The notes beneath the pieces were generated by a model. It had not been told where the DNA came from and searched no databases. It saw only the letters and a program-made list of their open reading frames with translations. From NCBI GenBank assembly GCA_023400055.1, contig JAEXFN010000018.1, positions 496,001-560,000 on the forward strand: a stretch of DNA of 64,000 nucleotides. The letters run 5' to 3'. The translations under genes and the position numbers were made by a program. Origin of the DNA: Bacillota bacterium (GTDB lineage: Bacteria; Bacillota; UBA4882; UBA8346). Of this stretch, positions 25,521-34,822 are shown one piece after another; position 1 is the stretch's first letter, and each line of letters begins with the position of its first letter.

Positions 25521-26693
25521 ATGAACGTATTATGCACGGCTCAAATGGGGATGGATAATGTCATCGGGCAGACTATGCGCGTAGCTGCGCTAGCCAAGGC
25601 GTTGCAGCGCCGCGGACATGATATTAAGTTTATAGCCGCGGGTAACTTAATTCCACTCATTAAGGACCTCGGAATAAGCGTTTTGGAAACCGCCCAAATC
25701 TCCAATACTTCAGCGACAAAAGTTAATTCGAAAATGCATGAGGTTATGGAGAATGTTAAGCAGATAGAATTAAAGGCAATTCGTAAAGAAAAGCCGCATC
25801 TGGTATTAAGCGGGACGCTCACCGGAGCTTTCGCTGCCCGGCAACTGGACGTGCCATCGATTATGACGTTTCTGCAACCTCATGGTGAAAAAACTATCAC
25901 CACCATCAAAAACCTTATGCTGAGTAACGGAGAACTGGCCATGAAAAGAATGTTGGAATGGCTGTTAAACTCGTCCAGAGCCGCCAATCTTATTGTTCTG
26001 GAAGGAATGCCGGAAATCAGCGGGGGCGTGACTTTCGAAACTTTTGGCGACGCTGTGCTAAATCTTAAAGAAAAAGTCCGGTTCAGCGGCCCGTTGTTAG
26101 TCGAGTATCCTGACCAGCTGCCCGAACGGGATGAGTTAAAAAGAACGCATATTGGTGAATCATACCAAAAAATGGTTTATATTACAATCGGCGGCGGATC
26201 ATCGCTGATCAACGAGGAATTTCTAAAGACGATATTAGACTCGCTTCGCATGATTCCGGAGGTTACGGGAGTAATTGCGACCGGTATCGTTATTTCGCCT
26301 GAGGACATTAAAAAATTGGATCCGCCAAGCAATGTAATCCTTCACGGTTTTGTCCCAGGCACTGAAATGATTAAAGCCAGTGACGTAACCGTCTTCCACG
26401 GCGGTTCATCGACGCTTATGACCTGTATTGCCTGCGGAACACCGGCAGTCGTTATCCCGTCTATGGGAGAACAAGAAGATAACGGTGCCGTGCTTTCCCA
26501 ATTTGGGGCAGGCATCATGCTGGATAGAAAAACCCTCACACCGTCGATTCTAGTTGAGGCCATACAAAAGATATTGCACGATAACACTTACCGTAAAAAT
26601 GCACAGCAGCTTAAAACGCTAGGAGAAAGATACGGAGGAGCGAGTGCCGTGGCCGATTGGGCGGAGATGCTCATGAAGGCGAGTATAAAATGA
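25521..26693 (+). CDS. GT1-family glycosyltransferase (MGT/UGT-like)
   Basis: Predicted nucleotide-sugar-dependent glycosyltransferase with a GT-B fold, 390 residues. The N-terminal acceptor domain opens with a typical GQTMRVAALAKALQRRGHDI stretch. The C-terminal donor domain has GGGSSLINEEF, then HGFVPGTEMIKASDVTVFHGGSSTL and PSMGEQEDNG, the UGT-type donor-binding signature (HGG, with Glu and Asn where plant enzymes have D/E-Q). AAGGAGGAA precedes the ATG. It stands alone, so the acceptor (lipid, antibiotic or surface glycan) is unknown. Confidence 0.85.
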   Translation: MNVLCTAQMGMDNVIGQTMRVAALAKALQRRGHDIKFIAAGNLIPLIKDLGISVLETAQISNTSATKVNSKMHEVMENVKQIELKAIRKEKPHLVLSGTLTGAFAARQLDVPSIMTFLQPHGEKTITTIKNLMLSNGELAMKRMLEWLLNSSRAANLIVLEGMPEISGGVTFETFGDAVLNLKEKVRFSGPLLVEYPDQLPERDELKRTHIGESYQKMVYITIGGGSSLINEEFLKTILDSLRMIPEVTGVIATGIVISPEDIKKLDPPSNVILHGFVPGTEMIKASDVTVFHGGSSTLMTCIACGTPAVVIPSMGEQEDNGAVLSQFGAGIMLDRKTLTPSILVEAIQKILHDNTYRKNAQQLKTLGERYGGASAVADWAEMLMKASIK

Positions 26694-26939
26694 GCGACGA
26701 GCATTGGCAGTGATGATTATAAATTTAGCTCCGGGAAGGCTTTACCAGAGCAAATGTTCTGGGAGGGAAATTCAATGGCTAAAGTTACAAAGGTATTAAA
26801 AAAGCGCCAAAATGACCGGTCCGCGGTTGCAGTTCCCCAAACGAAGTCATTTTTGAAACCCGCATTATATTATAATCCTGTCTTCATTCTCATCCGACGA
26901 GCCGTTGCCAAATCGGAAATGTTACCAGATTTCGGTTTT

Positions 26940-28541
26940 TTAGGCGGGCGCCGCGCCGGTTTCCCGTTCCCGATACTCGAAATAGTCGAAATCGGCGTGT
27001 TTGCCGGAACCGTTCAAGTCCTGGCAGCACAGTCCGACCAATGCGCCGGTAAACTTCCCTTCCCGGCAGTACCCGTCCGACAGACGGCTGGCATCCAAAA
27101 CAGGCCCGATGGGCGTCCAATGGTCTCCGTCCGGCGCATAAAAGAATTGCAGCCGGTCGTAATCCACCTCCACTTTCAGATAACAGCGTCGCCAGCCTTC
27201 AAGGCAGACCTCTTGCCGGGCGGGATAATCAAAAACGTTATTGTCGCAACTCCAGATCGTCAAGTATTTGCCGCCCTGTTCCGGATCATGGGAAATAAGG
27301 AGGTAATAAAAGTTTTCATGGTCGTAAAGGCAGATTAAGCCGGCCATCTGCTTATAATTCTCCGGCTCAAACTCGACGCAGGTGCCCGCCGTGTACGAAA
27401 AAGCCTGTTGCCTCCGGGCGACCAGGGACTGGCGATGGCGCGAGGAGAGCGATTCCCTGCCCTTGAGCCGCAAATACCCCGGCCTTTCCGTCAAGGAGCC
27501 GAGGTCCTTAGTAAAGGGAATTCGCAAGGTCTGAAAATGAATATTGAGTTCCGGCGCGTCGAAATCATCCCGTACCGGTTCCGATGGCTGGGCAAACTCC
27601 GGGAGTTCCGGGGCGGGGACCCGCACCTGCGGCTTTTTGCCGCCGTTTTGTAAGCGCAGCCAATGATCCGAAGTCCAGACCATTTTCTGAATCGCCGTCT
27701 CCCTGCCCAAGGGGTAACGCCCCAGCGAGGGGATGGGGCGCCCGCAGAGATGTACCATATACCATTCTCCCGTTTGGGTCTCTACCAGATCGGCATGCCC
27801 CGCTTTCTGAAGCGGCCAGGCCGGATCCTCCCGCGAGGTGAGGATCGGGTTCTCCGGATCGACTTCGTAGGGACCCTTAATTGAACTGGAACGAGCCATG
27901 GTTACGGCATGCCTTAGCTGTGTTCCGCCCTCTGCTGTGATTAAATAATAATAGCCGTTTCGTTTGTAAAGATGCGGCCCTTCGGTCGAACCGAGCGCGG
28001 TGCCCTGAAAAATATTATAAACCGGCCCGATGAATTCTTGAGATTCGACTGAATATTCCTGGAGGACTATTCCGCCAAACATGTTCTTACCTCGGCGATG
28101 GTCGGTAATCATGTTGACCAGCCATTTGCGGCCGTCGTCGTCGTGGAAGAGCGAAGGATCGAAGCCGCTGCTGTTCAAGCAGATCGGATCCGACCATTCC
28201 CCGGCTATATCCCGGCTGGTCACCAAGTAGTTGTGGGTGTCTTTGGCCGGCGTGTATAACGTTTTGACGTCGGTGTAAACCAAATAAAACAAGCCGCCGT
28301 CCCAGCTGAGGCAAGGCGCCCAGATTCCCCCGGAAGCCGGATTCCCGGCCATATTCAGCTGAGAAACCCGGTTCAGGGGATGGGCGATCAGCTTCCAATG
28401 CACCAGATCCCGGGAGTGATGGATCCGGACCCCGGGAAACCATTCAAAAGTCGATGTCGCAATGTAATAATCTTCTCCCACCCGAATGATCGAAGGATCC
28501 GGGTTAAATCCGCGCAAAATTGGATTATTGATCTCGCTCAT
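26940..28541 (-). CDS. Glycoside hydrolase family 43 (beta-xylosidase/arabinofuranosidase)
   Basis: Exo-acting glycosidase of 533 residues. The N-terminal five-bladed propeller (about 5-310) has the base Asp in NPDPSI, a supporting Asp in LVYTDVKT and the acid Glu in GSTEGPHLYK. A C-terminal beta-sandwich (about 325-525) is typical of the xylosidase-like GH43 subfamilies. There is no signal peptide, so it acts in the cytoplasm on imported oligosaccharides. The ATG at 28541 is preferred over the GTG nine bases upstream because of GGAG spacing. It is last in the operon after GH42, 42 bp downstream of it. Confidence 0.92.
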   Translation of the reverse strand: MSEINNPILRGFNPDPSIIRVGEDYYIATSTFEWFPGVRIHHSRDLVHWKLIAHPLNRVSQLNMAGNPASGGIWAPCLSWDGGLFYLVYTDVKTLYTPAKDTHNYLVTSRDIAGEWSDPICLNSSGFDPSLFHDDDGRKWLVNMITDHRRGKNMFGGIVLQEYSVESQEFIGPVYNIFQGTALGSTEGPHLYKRNGYYYLITAEGGTQLRHAVTMARSSSIKGPYEVDPENPILTSREDPAWPLQKAGHADLVETQTGEWYMVHLCGRPIPSLGRYPLGRETAIQKMVWTSDHWLRLQNGGKKPQVRVPAPELPEFAQPSEPVRDDFDAPELNIHFQTLRIPFTKDLGSLTERPGYLRLKGRESLSSRHRQSLVARRQQAFSYTAGTCVEFEPENYKQMAGLICLYDHENFYYLLISHDPEQGGKYLTIWSCDNNVFDYPARQEVCLEGWRRCYLKVEVDYDRLQFFYAPDGDHWTPIGPVLDASRLSDGYCREGKFTGALVGLCCQDLNGSGKHADFDYFEYRERETGAAPA

Positions 28542-28583
28542 CTTAGTCACTCCGATCGCAGCAAAAATTGAATAACTGGCGGC

Positions 28584-30578
28584 TCAAACCAAAACCGCGA
28601 CGCCAAAGGGAGGAAGGACCCAATTGGAGTGAACCTCGCGCTTTGTCAACAAATCGGTGTAATCTCCCTTCAGGTCGAGTACCGCCTCATGCGAGTTATG
28701 GTTTAAGACCATCAGGAAGCGGCGGCCCCCATTCTCTTTGTGAACCCATTCCACTCCCGGGACGAACTGCGTCCCTAGCGGCGATATGCCCGAATTAGCG
28801 CTGATATAGCGCAGCATCCCGTTTAATGCAGCTCGATCCAGATCGCATCCGATATAGTAAACCTTTCCTTTCCCCCAGTCATTCACGGTAATTGCGGGTT
28901 CCCCCTCGTAATAGTCGCTGGTGTAGCTGGCAATTACTGTCGCACTGCTGGGTTTGATGATGTCACACCAGATCGAAGCGGTGGCGCTCCCGGCGACAGT
29001 TACCACCGCAACCTGGCGGCCGCGATTCAACGAATCGAACTCTTCCACTTCGATTCCGGCCATTTCGCTGAATTCGCCGGGTATCGTCAGCGCGCTCAGC
29101 GTATTATCCCAATTCCTGGTCCCGGAACGGAAAGTCAGAATAAGCGTCCCGCCTGATCTTACATAGCCGTCCAGTCTGGTCTTAATTTCCGGTTTCACCA
29201 GATTCAATGCCGGCATGAACAGCATTTTATACTTTGCTAAATCATCATGGACGCCGATAACATCCGCTGCAATATTATTTTCAGCGCAGGCGGTATAATA
29301 ATCCAACAATAGCTTGTTATAATCAAACTGAACGTTGTGAGGTTGAATCTGGTGGCTCCACAAATTATCGTAGGACTTGACAATGGCCGTTTCCGCCAAC
29401 ACTTTCGAACCCTCGAGCAACTCGGACAGGGCCTGTAATTCGGCTCCGGTCTGTTGAATCTCCCGGTACCGCCGGCGCGGTTTGGAATCATGATCCAGGA
29501 TGCCGTACCAATATTGTTCCGTTCCAAAACGGCAGGCCCGGAAACGGAAGTATAGCACCGCCTCGGCCCCATGAGCAAGCGCTTGATAGGTCCAGAGCCG
29601 CAATTGCCCGGGTTTCGGCGTATCCGACACTACATTCCAACCGCATGGCCCGCTTTGCTGTTCCATCACCCAAAAATTCTTTCCCTTGGTCCCGCGCATC
29701 AGATCATGGGCCATGGCGGTATCGAGATAAGAATGAGCCTGCTTGGCAATTTGCGGGTAATTGTCCCACGCGACAAAGTCCAGATCCTGGGCCAGCTTGA
29801 AATAGTCGATCTCCGGGAAATGCCCCATCAAGTTATGAGTGATCGGCTTCGTAGAAAATTTGCGGATCGTGTCAATCTGCAGTTTTTGATAGGCTACCAC
29901 GGAATCCGAGGCAAACCGTTTATAATCCAAGGTCAGGGAAGGGTTGTGCCCGTGATTGAGTGGATCCGCTCCGGAACAGACGCTATAGGTCGGAAGAATA
30001 ATTTCATCCCAGTCCCGATAGGTTTGACTCCAAAAGATCGTTCCCCAGGCCTGATTCAGCGCGTCGATCGTTCCATATCTCTGCTCAAGCCAGCTACGGA
30101 AGGCTTGTAGACAACTTTCGCAATAACAATAGGTGGTCTCCTGGCATCCAAATTCGTTATCGACTTGCCACGCGACGACATTGGAATGATCGCCGTACCG
30201 TTCGGCCACTTTGGCGACGATCTCCCGGGTGGCCTCTTGAAAGACGGGATTGTTGAAACAATAATGCCGGCGGCTTCCGAAACCTCGCGGGATCCCGTAA
30301 CGATCCTTCGGGTAAACCTCGGGATGCCGATCCATGAACCATTTCGGCGGAGTGGCGGTCGGAGTCCCCAAGGCAGTCCGGATGCCATATCGGCTTAAAA
30401 GCTCAATCGCCTCGTCAAGCCAGGCAAAGTCATAACGCCCTTGTTCGGGTTCGAGCTTCGCCCAGCCGAATTCGGCGAGCCGCACCAGATTGATATGGGC
30501 CTCCCTCATTAACCTGGCATCTTGTTCCCACATTTCCGGCGGCCAATGCTCCGGATAATAATCAACCCCAAAATACAT
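28584..30578 (-). CDS. Glycoside hydrolase family 42 beta-galactosidase
   Basis: Cytoplasmic retaining beta-galactosidase of 664 residues, the normal GH42 length. The TIM barrel begins FGVDYYPEHWP. The acid/base is Glu142 in WQVDNEFG and the nucleophile Glu306 in FWVMEQQSG. A zinc-type cysteine cluster CYCESC follows the acid/base, as in Thermus/Geobacillus enzymes. A trimerisation domain and a C-terminal beta domain complete it. With GH43 beside it the likely diet is arabinogalactan- or galactoxylan-derived oligosaccharides. It starts 47 bp after the permease stop. Confidence 0.95.
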   Translation of the reverse strand: MYFGVDYYPEHWPPEMWEQDARLMREAHINLVRLAEFGWAKLEPEQGRYDFAWLDEAIELLSRYGIRTALGTPTATPPKWFMDRHPEVYPKDRYGIPRGFGSRRHYCFNNPVFQEATREIVAKVAERYGDHSNVVAWQVDNEFGCQETTYCYCESCLQAFRSWLEQRYGTIDALNQAWGTIFWSQTYRDWDEIILPTYSVCSGADPLNHGHNPSLTLDYKRFASDSVVAYQKLQIDTIRKFSTKPITHNLMGHFPEIDYFKLAQDLDFVAWDNYPQIAKQAHSYLDTAMAHDLMRGTKGKNFWVMEQQSGPCGWNVVSDTPKPGQLRLWTYQALAHGAEAVLYFRFRACRFGTEQYWYGILDHDSKPRRRYREIQQTGAELQALSELLEGSKVLAETAIVKSYDNLWSHQIQPHNVQFDYNKLLLDYYTACAENNIAADVIGVHDDLAKYKMLFMPALNLVKPEIKTRLDGYVRSGGTLILTFRSGTRNWDNTLSALTIPGEFSEMAGIEVEEFDSLNRGRQVAVVTVAGSATASIWCDIIKPSSATVIASYTSDYYEGEPAITVNDWGKGKVYYIGCDLDRAALNGMLRYISANSGISPLGTQFVPGVEWVHKENGGRRFLMVLNHNSHEAVLDLKGDYTDLLTKREVHSNWVLPPFGVAVLV

Positions 30579-30625
30579 GACTTCAACTCCTTATCATTCA
30601 TTGATCGATATTTGAAGAATCGCGC

Positions 30626-31465
30626 TTATCCTTTCACGGCGCCTTCGGACAGACCGCTCAAGAAATAGCGGTTCATGGTCAAATAGACGATAATCATCGG
30701 CAAGATCGAGATCATCGTCCCGGCGATCATCAGATTCCAGGCACTGACTCCTTCTCCGCCGCCATCTTTTAAGTTGACGATCCCCACGGCCAAAGTCCTC
30801 AGAGTCGGTTTGGTAAGGGTGAATGCCAAAGGAAGCATAAACGCGTTCCAAGCTTCACGGAATGACAGTAACGCAATGGTGGCATTGATCGGTTTCATGA
30901 TCGGCATGACGATTTTCCAATAGATCTGAAAACTATTGCAACCGTCGAGCATTGCCGACTCATCCAACGATTTGGATATGCCCGAACAGTAACCCATCGC
31001 CAAAATACTATACATCGGTTGAGACCAGGCAATTTGAACGATGATCATTCCCCAGAGCGAGTTCAGGAGGCCGAGATGCTTACAGATGATCACCACCGGG
31101 AAAAGGGTGGTCGCTCCGGTCAGAAAAAGGGCGGCTCCGAAGGAAGCCAACATCAGTTTTTTCCCGATAAAAACTTTTCTGGCCAGAATGTAACCGGTCA
31201 TGGTCGTCGTGATTAAGATCCCGACGACACTGGTGAGCGAAAAAACCACACTATTGAAGGTATATATTCCAAAATTGACTTTGCTGAATGCCTCGCTATA
31301 GTTTTGGTAGCGCCAAGCCCGCGGAATAATTCGGACCCCGCCTTGCAGGAATTCTGCGACACTTTTAAAGGAGCCGAAAAAAGCATAAACAATCGGAAAT
31401 AACATGAAAATCAATAGGCCCATCAGAAAAAAATAAATCAGCCCTCGGCACAACTTGCGTATCAT
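30626..31465 (-). CDS. Sugar ABC transporter permease, MalG type (cluster 1)
   Basis: Inner-membrane permease of 279 residues with six helices. The EAA loop near residue 190, reading LDESAMLDGCNSFQIYWKIVMP, contacts the ATPase subunit. The ATG at 31465 follows the upstream permease TGA by one base and has GGAGG before it; the longer frame is internal to the previous gene. It works with the permease at 31467 and the binding protein at 32480. No ATPase gene is present in this window, so a shared MsmX-like ATPase elsewhere is likely. Confidence 0.93.
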   Translation of the reverse strand: MIRKLCRGLIYFFLMGLLIFMLFPIVYAFFGSFKSVAEFLQGGVRIIPRAWRYQNYSEAFSKVNFGIYTFNSVVFSLTSVVGILITTTMTGYILARKVFIGKKLMLASFGAALFLTGATTLFPVVIICKHLGLLNSLWGMIIVQIAWSQPMYSILAMGYCSGISKSLDESAMLDGCNSFQIYWKIVMPIMKPINATIALLSFREAWNAFMLPLAFTLTKPTLRTLAVGIVNLKDGGGEGVSAWNLMIAGTMISILPMIIVYLTMNRYFLSGLSEGAVKG

Positions 31466-31466
31466 C

Positions 31467-32417
31467 TCATAATCCTCCGGTCTCGTCGGCCTCATTTTTG
31501 GTAAAATTCATATATAGCAACGCTACTGCGGCCACAATGATTGTCGCAATGATGCTCACCGCAGAGGCATAACCCTCTTGGGATATCACGCTTCCGCCTC
31601 CGCCGCCTTCGAAGAAATAGCGGTAAATATACATGGTCATTACCTCGGTTTTTCCCGCCGGAGCCCCGTTGGTGATCGCCTTGATACTGTCGAACAACTT
31701 CATGGCATCCAATATCGAAAGCGCGCTGATGACCTTGAATAAGTCACCCAGCATCGGCAAGGTAATTTTGATAAAGGTTACAAAGGTATTCGCTCCGTCT
31801 ATCTCAGCGCTCTCATAAATATCGCGCGGGAGCCTCTGCAAGGCCGCTAAAAAGAGGACCATATAAAAGCCAATTCCAAACCACAACCGAAATAAGATAA
31901 TGATCCATTTGGCGATCCATTCGTCGGCAAACCAATCGATGTTGGCAGAGACGAGATGGACCGCTTTCAGGATAGCGTTAGCGATACCGTTATCCGTCGC
32001 AAACATGAAATAAAAAATGATCCCCATCACCGCCGAACTTGTAATATTCGGCAAGAAATAGGTTACCCGGAAAAAGTTTTTGCCCCGAATTTTGCCGTTT
32101 AAGATCACGGCGATCACCAATGCCAGCGGTATTTGGAATAAAGGAATGAGCAAACCGAATTCCAGCGTATTGAGGACAGTCTGCCACCAGCCGACATCCT
32201 GAAAACAACGCCAGTAATTGGCGAGACCAATCCATTTGGGATCACTGAAGCCATTGTATTCCGTAAAACTGTAACCCAAAATGTAGAGAATGGGTAATAA
32301 GCCGAATACGACAAATAACACTCCGGTGGGAGCGATCATCAGATATTCACCGAGGTTGACCTTTGAAACTTTGGCTACAGCAGAGCGCGATCGATCCGGT
32401 TTTCGTAATTTATGCAT
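31467..32417 (-). CDS. Sugar ABC transporter permease, MalF type (cluster 1)
   Basis: Permease of 316 residues, six to seven helices, with the EAA loop IYESAEIDGANTFVTFIKITLP (about 205-226). A cytoplasmic basic N-terminus (about 1-25) precedes the first helix. It lies 62 bp after the binding-protein gene, separated by a hairpin (32442-32464), and is followed by the MalG-type partner almost without a gap. Confidence 0.93.
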   Translation of the reverse strand: MHKLRKPDRSRSAVAKVSKVNLGEYLMIAPTGVLFVVFGLLPILYILGYSFTEYNGFSDPKWIGLANYWRCFQDVGWWQTVLNTLEFGLLIPLFQIPLALVIAVILNGKIRGKNFFRVTYFLPNITSSAVMGIIFYFMFATDNGIANAILKAVHLVSANIDWFADEWIAKWIIILFRLWFGIGFYMVLFLAALQRLPRDIYESAEIDGANTFVTFIKITLPMLGDLFKVISALSILDAMKLFDSIKAITNGAPAGKTEVMTMYIYRYFFEGGGGGSVISQEGYASAVSIIATIIVAAVALLYMNFTKNEADETGGL

Positions 32418-32441
32418 TTTAAATCCCCTCTTCTATGAAAA

Positions 32442-32464
32442 GGTGGGCATCATCAATGCCCACC
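32442..32464 (-). terminator. Intercistronic hairpin between binding protein and permease
   Basis: Perfect 9-bp arms GGTGGGCAT/ATGCCCACC with a 5-nt loop. There is no T-run. It probably protects or attenuates the transcript so that the binding protein is made in excess over the permeases. Confidence 0.55.
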
Positions 32465-32479
32465 CGCACCAGCAACAGC

Positions 32480-33811
32480 TTATTTTTTGATATCCTTCTT
32501 TTTCAGAACTCCATCCGCGAAGGCTTTTTCTAAGGCTTCGTTATAGCGTTTGTTCAGTTCAGTGATGACCTTGTCGAAATCGCCTTTGTCATTCGAGTAA
32601 TTTTTAATGAACTCCTCGGTAATGGCGCGATCGCGGTCCGGACCCATCAGGGTAATGCTGGTATGCGGTTCAACCCGCAATGGAATGTATTTGGATTCAT
32701 TGGCCTGCAAATATTTGAAAAGGGCTTTATTCTGCGGCGGGTTGGGTTCAATGTTGCTCTTGTAGGTAATCGGCCCGATATTGAAATCGTAATTGGCATC
32801 AGCATTCGCGGCTAAGAACTGATAGAATCGCTTGGCCGCGGTCACGTTTTTTGAAGCGGCGTTAATCACCATTTCCTCTTGGTAATAAGCATAGCCATTT
32901 TTAAAACTTTCCCCTTTTAGAACCGGAATATCGGCGTATCCCCAATCAAAATTGGTCCTGAGAATAACGCCGAAAAGCGCCGTCGTCCAACTTCCGTCGA
33001 AGTACATGCCGATCTTTCCTTCGCCAAATTTGGAGCGCAATTGTTCGATTCCCAAAGTCGTTTCCCCCGGGTAAAACGAACCGTCTTTTTTCATTCCCAG
33101 AAAAATATCCAAGTACTTCTTATGACCGGAAAAATCAAATCTGCCGGTGCGATAGTCATAACCATAGACCCCGCTCTTGCCGGCGGCGACCCTCATCATG
33201 TCAATGGTGCGCCACCAGTAATTTCCGATCCCCAGGCCCATTCCGAAACCGTAAAAATCGCCTTTGCCAGCGGCTGTTATTTTCTTGGCATCTTCCCGGA
33301 CCTCCTCGAAGGTCTTGGGCGGGTTGTTCGGATTCAGACCGGCCTTTTTGAAAAGATCTTTATTATAGACGAGCTGGAAAAAGTATTTCACGGCCGGAAT
33401 GGAATAGATCTTATTCTGATAAACAATATCGTTGCATTTAAAAATCCCCGGATCCAAGTTCGCTTTTAACTTTTTGGCAATATCATCGACCGGCACAATG
33501 ATCTTATTGGCGGCATATTGAGCCACGGTGCTCGTGCCGGCGGCCGTATTGGATTCAAATAAATCGGGAGCGTCATTGACGGCCAAGGCCATCTTCAAAG
33601 CGTTGCCATAATTCTCGCCTTGCAACTGCACATCGACCACGACATCTTTCTGACTGGCATTGAAACGTTTGGCGGCCAAGGTCAGATAGTTCTCGGTGCC
33701 GGTCGCTCTCATCCAAACCTTTAATTTAACCGGCTCTTTGGCTTCGACTAAACCAGAAAACGCCATAACAATGATCAATATCAAGCATAAAGTATTTGAC
33801 ACTCTTTTCAC
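32480..33811 (-). CDS. Sugar-binding protein of ABC transporter (cluster 1)
   Basis: Periplasmic binding protein (family 1) of 443 residues. The signal peptide (about 1-24) ends VEA-KEP and has no lipobox cysteine, so the mature protein is probably soluble in a periplasm. KLKVWMRATGTENYLTLAAKRFN and LAVNDAPDLFESNTAAG are typical of oligosaccharide-binding members. It starts with GTG, supported by GGAG seven bases upstream. It is first in the operon binding protein, two permeases, GH42, GH43, and is divergent from the RR/HK pair. Confidence 0.93.
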   Translation of the reverse strand: MKRVSNTLCLILIIVMAFSGLVEAKEPVKLKVWMRATGTENYLTLAAKRFNASQKDVVVDVQLQGENYGNALKMALAVNDAPDLFESNTAAGTSTVAQYAANKIIVPVDDIAKKLKANLDPGIFKCNDIVYQNKIYSIPAVKYFFQLVYNKDLFKKAGLNPNNPPKTFEEVREDAKKITAAGKGDFYGFGMGLGIGNYWWRTIDMMRVAAGKSGVYGYDYRTGRFDFSGHKKYLDIFLGMKKDGSFYPGETTLGIEQLRSKFGEGKIGMYFDGSWTTALFGVILRTNFDWGYADIPVLKGESFKNGYAYYQEEMVINAASKNVTAAKRFYQFLAANADANYDFNIGPITYKSNIEPNPPQNKALFKYLQANESKYIPLRVEPHTSITLMGPDRDRAITEEFIKNYSNDKGDFDKVITELNKRYNEALEKAFADGVLKKKDIKK

Positions 33812-33857
33812 GCTTCGTCTCCATCCCTTCGTAATTTTTTAAGGTACCTTTAATTAA

Positions 33858-33886
33858 ATTATAAAGATGACCGCTGAACGTAACAA
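33858..33886 (-). promoter_or_regulatory. Sigma-A promoter of the cluster 1 sugar operon
   Basis: On the minus strand a TTGTTA -35 element (plus-strand 33881-33886) and TATAAT -10 element (33858-33863) are exactly 17 bp apart, about 40 bp before the binding-protein GTG. The AraC-type regulator encoded opposite would be expected to bind just upstream. Confidence 0.6.
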
Positions 33887-34012
33887 TCTGTGTTCGGATT
33901 ACAAAAGGTATCATTTTATCATATTTGGTTTCTTTTTTTGACCGTCAATTTTGAAAATCCCAGTTAAATTGAGTTTCTAAATATCCGGTGCCCAATCGGA
34001 GCCCCAATTTTA

Positions 34013-34021
34013 TGGTATAAT
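34013..34021 (+). promoter_or_regulatory. Extended -10 promoter of the cluster 1 regulator pair
   Basis: TGGTATAAT is an extended -10 element 40 bp before the TTG start of the response regulator. No clear -35 hexamer is seen, as is common for extended -10 promoters. Confidence 0.5.
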
Positions 34022-34060
34022 CGTAAAATAAAGTCCAAAATCCCGGGGGAGGGACGACCT

Positions 34061-34816
34061 TTGTATAAGCTCCTCATTGTCGATGACGAATATCAAATTC
34101 GTAACGGTTTGGCAACCTATTTCCCCTGGAATGAAATCGGTTTTGAAGTGGTGGGCCAAGTTGAAAACGGGATCAAGGCCCTCGAGTTTATCGCGGCAAC
34201 TCCGGTCGACATCATCTTAGCCGATATTGTAATGCCGATGATGAACGGCATCGAGTTGGCGGAAAAGTTAAATCAGAGCGACAGCCAGGTTAAGTTGATC
34301 TTCTTAAGCGGTTATCAAGACTTCGAATATGCCCAACAAGCTTTAAATTTGGGGGTCAAGAAATACATTGTCAAATCGACCAAATTCGACGAACTGGCCC
34401 GGGTCTTCGCTTCGTTAAAAAAAGAACTCGATCGGGAATTCTTCCCGGAAAAACCGGCACTGGCCCAGGATTCCCCCTCCCCGAGCGGTCAAAATTATAA
34501 TCAAAAAATTATCGCCTCGGTCAAGCAGTATGTCACTGAAAATTATCAGGAAGCCACGTTGTATAGCGCCGCCAGCCTGATTAAGATGAACCCCTTTTAC
34601 CTCAGCCGCTTCTTCAAACAAGAGACCGGCAGCAATTTCTCCGATTTTTTGCTGACGGTGAAGATGCAAAAAGCCACCGAACTCCTGCAGGATATTTCAC
34701 GGAATATCGATGATATCAGCAAGGCGGTCGGCTACAATAGCCCCAAGAATTTCACCCGAACCTTTAAAAATTTTTATGGAAAGAGTCCCCGGGAGTTCCG
34801 GAAGGAAAGTCATTGA
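34061..34816 (+). CDS. YesN/AraC-type response regulator (cluster 1)
   Basis: Response regulator of 251 residues, a short version of the family: receiver domain (1-120, Asp55 in DIILADIVMPMMNG, Lys in VKSTKFDEL) joined by a short linker to an AraC helix-turn-helix pair (about 150-250, with FYLSRFFKQETG and KAVGYNSPKNFTRTFKNFYG). The start is TTG, with GGGGGAGGG upstream. It is followed by its kinase after six bases and is divergent from the sugar operon it most likely activates. Confidence 0.92.
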   Translation: MYKLLIVDDEYQIRNGLATYFPWNEIGFEVVGQVENGIKALEFIAATPVDIILADIVMPMMNGIELAEKLNQSDSQVKLIFLSGYQDFEYAQQALNLGVKKYIVKSTKFDELARVFASLKKELDREFFPEKPALAQDSPSPSGQNYNQKIIASVKQYVTENYQEATLYSAASLIKMNPFYLSRFFKQETGSNFSDFLLTVKMQKATELLQDISRNIDDISKAVGYNSPKNFTRTFKNFYGKSPREFRKESH

Positions 34817-34822
34817 CCGTTC

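Noticed and set aside
26775..27338. Plus-strand frame starting with GGGAGG and ATGGCTAAAG after the glycosyltransferase
   Set aside because: The start looks good, but after about 55 codons it becomes the antisense of the GH43 gene; at most a truncated remnant.
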